A stretch of DNA of 59,950 nt from Parietichytrium sp. I65-24A (lineage: Eukaryota; Sar; Bigyra; Thraustochytrida; Thraustochytriidae), in NCBI GenBank assembly GCA_012862575.1, contig BLSF01000113.1, positions 1-59,950 on the forward strand. Reading direction: 5' to 3'. The notes under the pieces were generated by a model that had not been told where the DNA came from, did not search any database, and worked only from the letters and a program-made list of their open reading frames with translations. A program made the translations under genes and the position numbers. Shown one piece after another: positions 55,812-59,950 of the stretch. Position 1 is the stretch's first letter, and every line of letters starts with the position of its first letter.

Positions 55812-56902
55812 CCCGATATCTCTCCAGTGCACAGTATCCAATATCCGATATCCGATACCAGATGTATCTCTGCAATGCCCGCACCAATAGACACACACGA
55901 ATGACACCAACACGCCCCTGCCTCCCTCGCTTCCCGCGGCTCTTGCAAACGCCTGCCCGACGCTCTTGCCTTCGACTTCGACGCCGAGATGATGGATATG
56001 CAGAGTATGTATATGGAGCAATCAATGCCTGTCTCGATGTGGGCTCGGAGAGTGACTAACTTTGTATGCTTTTTCCTATGAATATGCAAAGAATGACGGG
56101 TATAAATTCTATGTTATAAGAGAGAGAGACAGAGAGGGAGTGATGGTCGATCGCGAGGTACTCTTGGGAATAAAGGTCGATGTGCTGTAAGGGAATTTAG
56201 CGAGAAAGCTAGCATCGTAACGGTCGAATTGGGACCCACACCATCCCTACCATCCCACTCCACTCGGGAGACAATGAGGGAATCAGTACCGCAATCGTCA
56301 TGTACTTTGTCGTTTTGGTGGCTTGGAGGCAATGATTGAAGGGTGAGAACAGAGAGTGCAGTCGCGAAGTTGTGGTCAACTCTTGTGAAAGACGGCGGGA
56401 TTCAGAATGGAGAATTAAGAGCATTTCTCATTTGTCGCGGCCTGTGATTGTACAAAAGTGCGTTGTGGCGGGAGTCCGGCGGTGCCCAAGACAGTGATCG
56501 CCAGATAATAGCAGCGAAGTGATATCCTCAAGCCTCGCGCCCTGACTTTACCGGGTGAACTGGTATCGCCAGATAATAGCAGCGAAGTGATATCCTCAAG
56601 CCTCGCGCCCTGACTTTACCGGGTGAACTGGTATGCTGAGAAAGGAGTTTTGCAGAAATTCAGAAGGAAAGTTGAGAAGTGTAATTTACATGTTTATTTT
56701 CTAAATTGTGCCTCTGCATGGCTGAATTCTAAACTTGGTGTCAGATTCTATCACTATGGTCTGATCGCTGAAACCCTCTTCGCACGGATCACACGCCATG
56801 GAAGGAAATGGTACAGGGATAAGTGCTCTTTACATTGCCAGGCGCACACAACGTGTTCGCGTAGCTTGAAACGAGTCGGCGGAAGTGAGAAAAGGTGCGT
56901 GC
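55812..56902. other. intergenic region with a 68-bp tandem duplication
   Basis: It lies between the PA-gene start and the BAR-like stop. Apart from the duplication (56497-56632), I see only a few short domainless ORFs. Confidence 0.5.
56497..56632. repeat. exact 68-bp tandem duplication
   Basis: 56497-56564 and 56565-56632 are identical (beginning ATCGCCAGATAATAGCAGCG). No mismatch was seen, so the event is recent or an assembly artefact. Confidence 0.93.
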
Positions 56903-57679
56903 CTACTCAGCCATCCAATGGTTGAATACGGCCCACATTTTCTTGTAGACATCGTTTGCCTCCGCCGTCTCAGTCTCGCGACCAGCCTTGCGGAACTGGA
57001 TTAGAAGACCGGAGAGAGCTTGATTGATCTCGTCGAAGATCGGGTTGGCCTTCAGGATGTCGTCTTTCAGCAACGAGTCCGAGATCTTGAGCATCTCGGA
57101 GCAGTATTTTTCGTACATCACCTCGGCCTGGCGTTTAGGATTTACGGTTGCGGCGGTGTTGAGACGCTCTGGCTGGTACTTGTGCCATGATTGGCGATAG
57201 TACTTTAGGGTCTTTCGGTCGTTGGTGAGCTCCTCGATGAGTCCCATGGCGTCCTTGAAGTCGGAGTGCGCTCTGGAGCTTTGGATGACCTGCTCGAGAA
57301 GCACGGTTGCTTCTTTCACGTCGTCGTAGAATTTGTTTTTACGGCTCACGAGCTGCTCGGTTGCCTGGATCAACGACACGGCGAAGCTCAACCTGTGCTC
57401 CAACTCCTCCTGCTCCAAGCTGAGCGACTGATGCAGTCTCTCGAGCTGCATAAACCTGGCTTTCACCTGGAGCGGCTCGCTGCTCTTGCGGCAAAAGATT
57501 TTCGCAACCATCCTCTTCCACAGCGAAGTCCCGCCCGAGGCATGTGTCTTTGCAGATTGCTCGCGCAGCTGCTCCCACGACCGTCGCCTCCGAGTGTTTC
57601 TCCAGTGCGTCTTCTCGCCTGCACCATCTGCCGCAACATAAGCTGCCAAAGTCTGCGAGCTCCTTCTCCTGCTTGCCAT
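56903..57679 (-). CDS. BAR-like helical protein
   Basis: 258 residues with a basic N terminus (SRRRSS, RNTRRRRSW) and then almost wholly helical sequence: heptad-rich QLERLHQSLSLEQEELEHRL, EATVLLEQVIQSS, and YYRQSWHKYQPERL. Length, charge and helix pattern fit a BAR-type membrane-curving dimer, but the family call rests on appearance, not on a diagnostic motif. The ATG at 57679 is the first in frame. It shares its strand with the WD40 gene upstream. Confidence 0.6.
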   Translation of the reverse strand: MASRRRSSQTLAAYVAADGAGEKTHWRNTRRRRSWEQLREQSAKTHASGGTSLWKRMVAKIFCRKSSEPLQVKARFMQLERLHQSLSLEQEELEHRLSFAVSLIQATEQLVSRKNKFYDDVKEATVLLEQVIQSSRAHSDFKDAMGLIEELTNDRKTLKYYRQSWHKYQPERLNTAATVNPKRQAEVMYEKYCSEMLKISDSLLKDDILKANPIFDEINQALSGLLIQFRKAGRETETAEANDVYKKMWAVFNHWMAE

Positions 57680-58104
57680 CTTCCAACTTGCAATCTACCT
57701 CAATCAATCAATCAATCGATAATCAAATCCTTTTCAATCTTTGCTCTATTTCACGTTTTGGGTTTGCTCGCTTATGATAATTCACCTGAATCACCTCGCC
57801 ACATTGCCCACAGTGTATGCACTGTACCCAGTACTCCATCATCCAAACAAATCTATACAAGTGCGCAAGTTTGGTTTACCACATCATTACCGAAACGCAT
57901 AGCACGACCGTACCTTCGCATCTCCCGAGTTGTGCACCACTCGAACGACTCTTAGTGACGGAGGTAGGTGGGCGTACGAGAGCAACGCCGATCTTGGTTG
58001 CCTTGGTTGCCTGGGCGTGGATTGAAAGATCAACTTTATCAACCAAATTCAAGTTTCCGCAGAACATATAGAACATATGAAGATGTCATGGATCGCGATG
58101 ATGT

Positions 58105-58139
58105 ACTCACACTGTGCTCAGTGTACGCACAGTGTGAGT
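58105..58139. repeat. hairpin with 13-bp perfect arms
   Basis: ACTCACACTGTGC and GCACAGTGTGAGT flank a 9-base loop. It stands about 430 bases upstream of the BAR-like start. Confidence 0.9.
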
Positions 58140-59413
58140 TCCTAATCATTACCGCGATCTCCAACGTCTGAGAGGCTCGAACTTTGAAGAAGCCGAGGAC
58201 TGGCTGTGAAACGGCGAGACGAGCTCCCATGAGGCTCGCGAACAATAGATTTGGCCCAGCCTGAGCCGTTTTGAGTAAACGGCTTGTGTTCTTTTAATTG
58301 TTTAATTAACTAAATATAAGCGCTGCATATAAATTCATGCACAGTTATTTAATTGCAAACCGCGTTCGAAAAAGTGCGTTCATTCACATTCCAGGATCCA
58401 AGTAATCCAAGTCTTCAGCTCGTTCAAGGCTAGCCCCCAGGTCTTGTACCATGAAACTTGACATGTTATATTGATACGCTTATCATCGTGTGTGCCACAT
58501 AATACCAGCGTTGCGAAACGCGGGAAGAGCCGTCCCACCTGAATTCTGGATAAGAGAAGGAGGAGGAGGAAGGGAAAGAATTGGAACAAAATAGGAACGC
58601 AATTTTGACAGATGCTCGAGAACACTTTGGACTGACAGTGAGCCACAGCCAGTGAAACGACGTCAGAGTAATAAAACGTAAGAGAACATGATAGACCAGC
58701 AAAGGTGCGAAGTATTAACACCGTTATAATTCCTTCTCCTTTCCTCATACATGACCATGAAAATCGATGAAAGTTATTTCAGAATGCAGGAGAAGGTAAG
58801 GGTGGAACCGTTGCGGAACGGGACGGGACGAGTTGCCCCACCCTTCTTATTCGATCACATAGTCAAATCGTTGATGCGATTTCTTAACGGCTAACAAGGC
58901 AGAGGGAGAAAACGGCAAACGCCTGGGGGGGTAAGTAGTGCGGTAGACACTGCTATACTGCGAGATCGTTCTTGGCACGTTCAAGAAACGCGCGGTTTCG
59001 TCTCTTTTGTCCTATGGACAGGTCGGTAGTGGTAGATACTAGTAGCCGGCACCTTTTACAGTTACCCGTACCGGTACCTTTAATCATTTTCTCTTTCGTT
59101 CTCTGCCCTTGTACGGCGCCCCTAATACTTCTTACCCTGTGCCAGTTTTTTTGGAGGGAGACAGTGCTTCCCACCATGACTATTATAGATAGCGGCTAGC
59201 AGCAGATAGGGAAGAACCTTCTTTCTTTCCGTCGAGCAGATTATTTTGCAGCAAAGTTGGTACTCAGTAGTTTTAGTTCAAGGTTCTTGTGAGGAGGACC
59301 CGGGCCCGCCTCCTGCGGCGCTTGTGACGCTTGTGAGGAAGCGGCGGGGTTCCGCCCGATGCACTCACATTGCTGCGACTCCCGAATCCGGTCCTTCTTA
59401 GGAAAGCTTGTTT

Positions 59414-59440
59414 GTTTGAATTTGAATTTGAATTTGAATT
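59414..59440. repeat. hexanucleotide microsatellite (TTTGAA)n
   Basis: About 4.5 copies of a 6-bp unit. Confidence 0.9.
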
Positions 59441-59549
59441 GACTTAGTTCGGAGTTTGAGTTCTTCGCTCCAAGGACGGACCCGGACATCTATTGCTGTG
59501 CTCGTAGACTTCGCCACTCCCAATACTCCCGATTCCAAGAGGTACGATT

Positions 59550-59950
59550 TTAAGTGGCTCTGCCTTCACAAACACAGCAAATGTGCACTAAATTTCCACT
59601 CCGAGCTACCACTGTATCCGAGGTATGGCATTCACCTGAAATCGGACCTTCCACCGATATACCAACCACGCCATCTGCCGAAAGCTGATTGCCACTGATA
59701 GTATATACAGCGCTAGAAATAGGCAACGAGGTCTTCGCGCTGGTGGTACCAGCGACAACCGGCTTGCCAGTACTTGCGCTCCACACACGCGTGGATCCGT
59801 TCTGATCGACGCTCACAATCCTGTCCCCGTCGATGGCCACGCTAGTCACCCAATCAGTGTGTCCCTCCAGAGTGTGAAGCAGGGCGCCGTCCTTGGCACT
59901 CCACACGTGCACCGTCTTGTCCCGACTGCCGCTCACAATACGAGTAGTGT
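59550..59950 (-). CDS. WD40-repeat protein, N-terminal part outside the window
   Basis: The frame is open from the right edge to TAA at 59550-59552. Two WD40 repeats are clear: RIVSGSRDKTVHVWSAKDG followed by LLHTLEGHTDWVTSVAIDGD, and RIVSVDQNGSTRVWSASTG. The C-terminal 60 residues are a weaker beta-rich stretch, perhaps a final worn repeat. WD40 propellers need about seven repeats, so most of the protein lies beyond the window. No ATG fits before the edge. Function unknown; these regularly spaced repeats resemble large protist WD40 proteins. Confidence 0.85.
   Translation of the reverse strand, partial: TTRIVSGSRDKTVHVWSAKDGALLHTLEGHTDWVTSVAIDGDRIVSVDQNGSTRVWSASTGKPVVAGTTSAKTSLPISSAVYTISGNQLSADGVVGISVEGPISGECHTSDTVVARSGNLVHICCVCEGRAT

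Larger units (their letters stand above)
57680..59549. other. 1.9-kb region upstream of BAR-like gene
   Basis: Holds a (CAAT)n run near 57698-57717, a 35-bp perfect-arm hairpin (58105-58139), a GTAC motif near 59065 and (TTTGAA)n at 59414-59440. The minus ORF 58380-58748 has an ATG but no domain and is probably chance. Confidence 0.5.

Noticed and set aside
58380-58748. 122-codon minus ORF with a hydrophobic run
   Set aside because: Has an ATG, but the hydrophobic Leu run comes from a simple GAGGAG tract on the plus strand and no domain is visible.
1-59950. tRNA, 5S rRNA or snRNA genes
   Set aside because: Read by eye, I found no convincing GGTTCRA-type B box with matching A box and stem, nor U6 or 5S core sequences. 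A covariance-model scan would be needed to exclude them.

Overview
This is a eukaryotic nuclear segment with few introns. The evidence is: an intron in the Rab28-like gene, one in the DHHC-like gene and one in the PA-domain gene, each with GT...AG borders and 108 to 165 bases long; a 3' splice site opening the first gene; eukaryote-only families (kinesin, Rab28, RES-complex RNA-binding protein, FYVE, ankyrin-DHHC); optimal start contexts such as CACCATGG; and many microsatellites. A stramenopile protist, possibly a thraustochytrid or other labyrinthulomycete, is my best guess from gene style and the compact exons, but nothing here proves it. Rab28 and a long coiled-coil kinesin would fit an organism with a flagellated stage.

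Layout, left to right: a spliced SAM-domain membrane protein (+, 5' end outside the window) faces a secreted or membrane cysteine-repeat protein (-). Then come an ABCG half-transporter (-) and a SUKH-like protein (-). Next are four convergent pairs: SGNH hydrolase (+) with Rab28 (-), kinesin (+) with a CX5R phosphatase (-), a two-Myb poly-Gln factor (+) with an RBMX2/Ist3-like RNA-binding protein (-), and a secreted vWA-like protein (+) with a RanBP2-finger/lipase/FYVE protein (-). These are followed by two more: an ankyrin-DHHC-like protein (+) with an unknown acidic protein (-), and asparaginyl-tRNA synthetase (+) with a double PA-domain protein (-). The right end holds a BAR-like helical protein (-) and a WD40 protein (-) cut by the window edge.

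Every plus-strand gene is followed by a minus-strand gene. Tail-to-tail gaps are short (172 to 802 bases) and head-to-head gaps are long (1.4 to 9.5 kb). The two longest head-to-head gaps, 20095-29545 and 45234-51789, hold no gene I can recognise. They contain microsatellites, small palindromes, a few weak ORFs and one possible decayed hAT-type transposase scrap. The genes do not form one pathway; several act in membrane traffic and lipid biology (Rab28, ABCG, SGNH hydrolase, lipase-FYVE, DHHC-like, BAR-like, PA-domain).

The most unusual items are the DHHC-like protein with a broken zinc-binding core, the three-copy CHTCWNC module, the frame break in the RBMX2-like gene, the rare domain fusions, and the convergent-pair layout.
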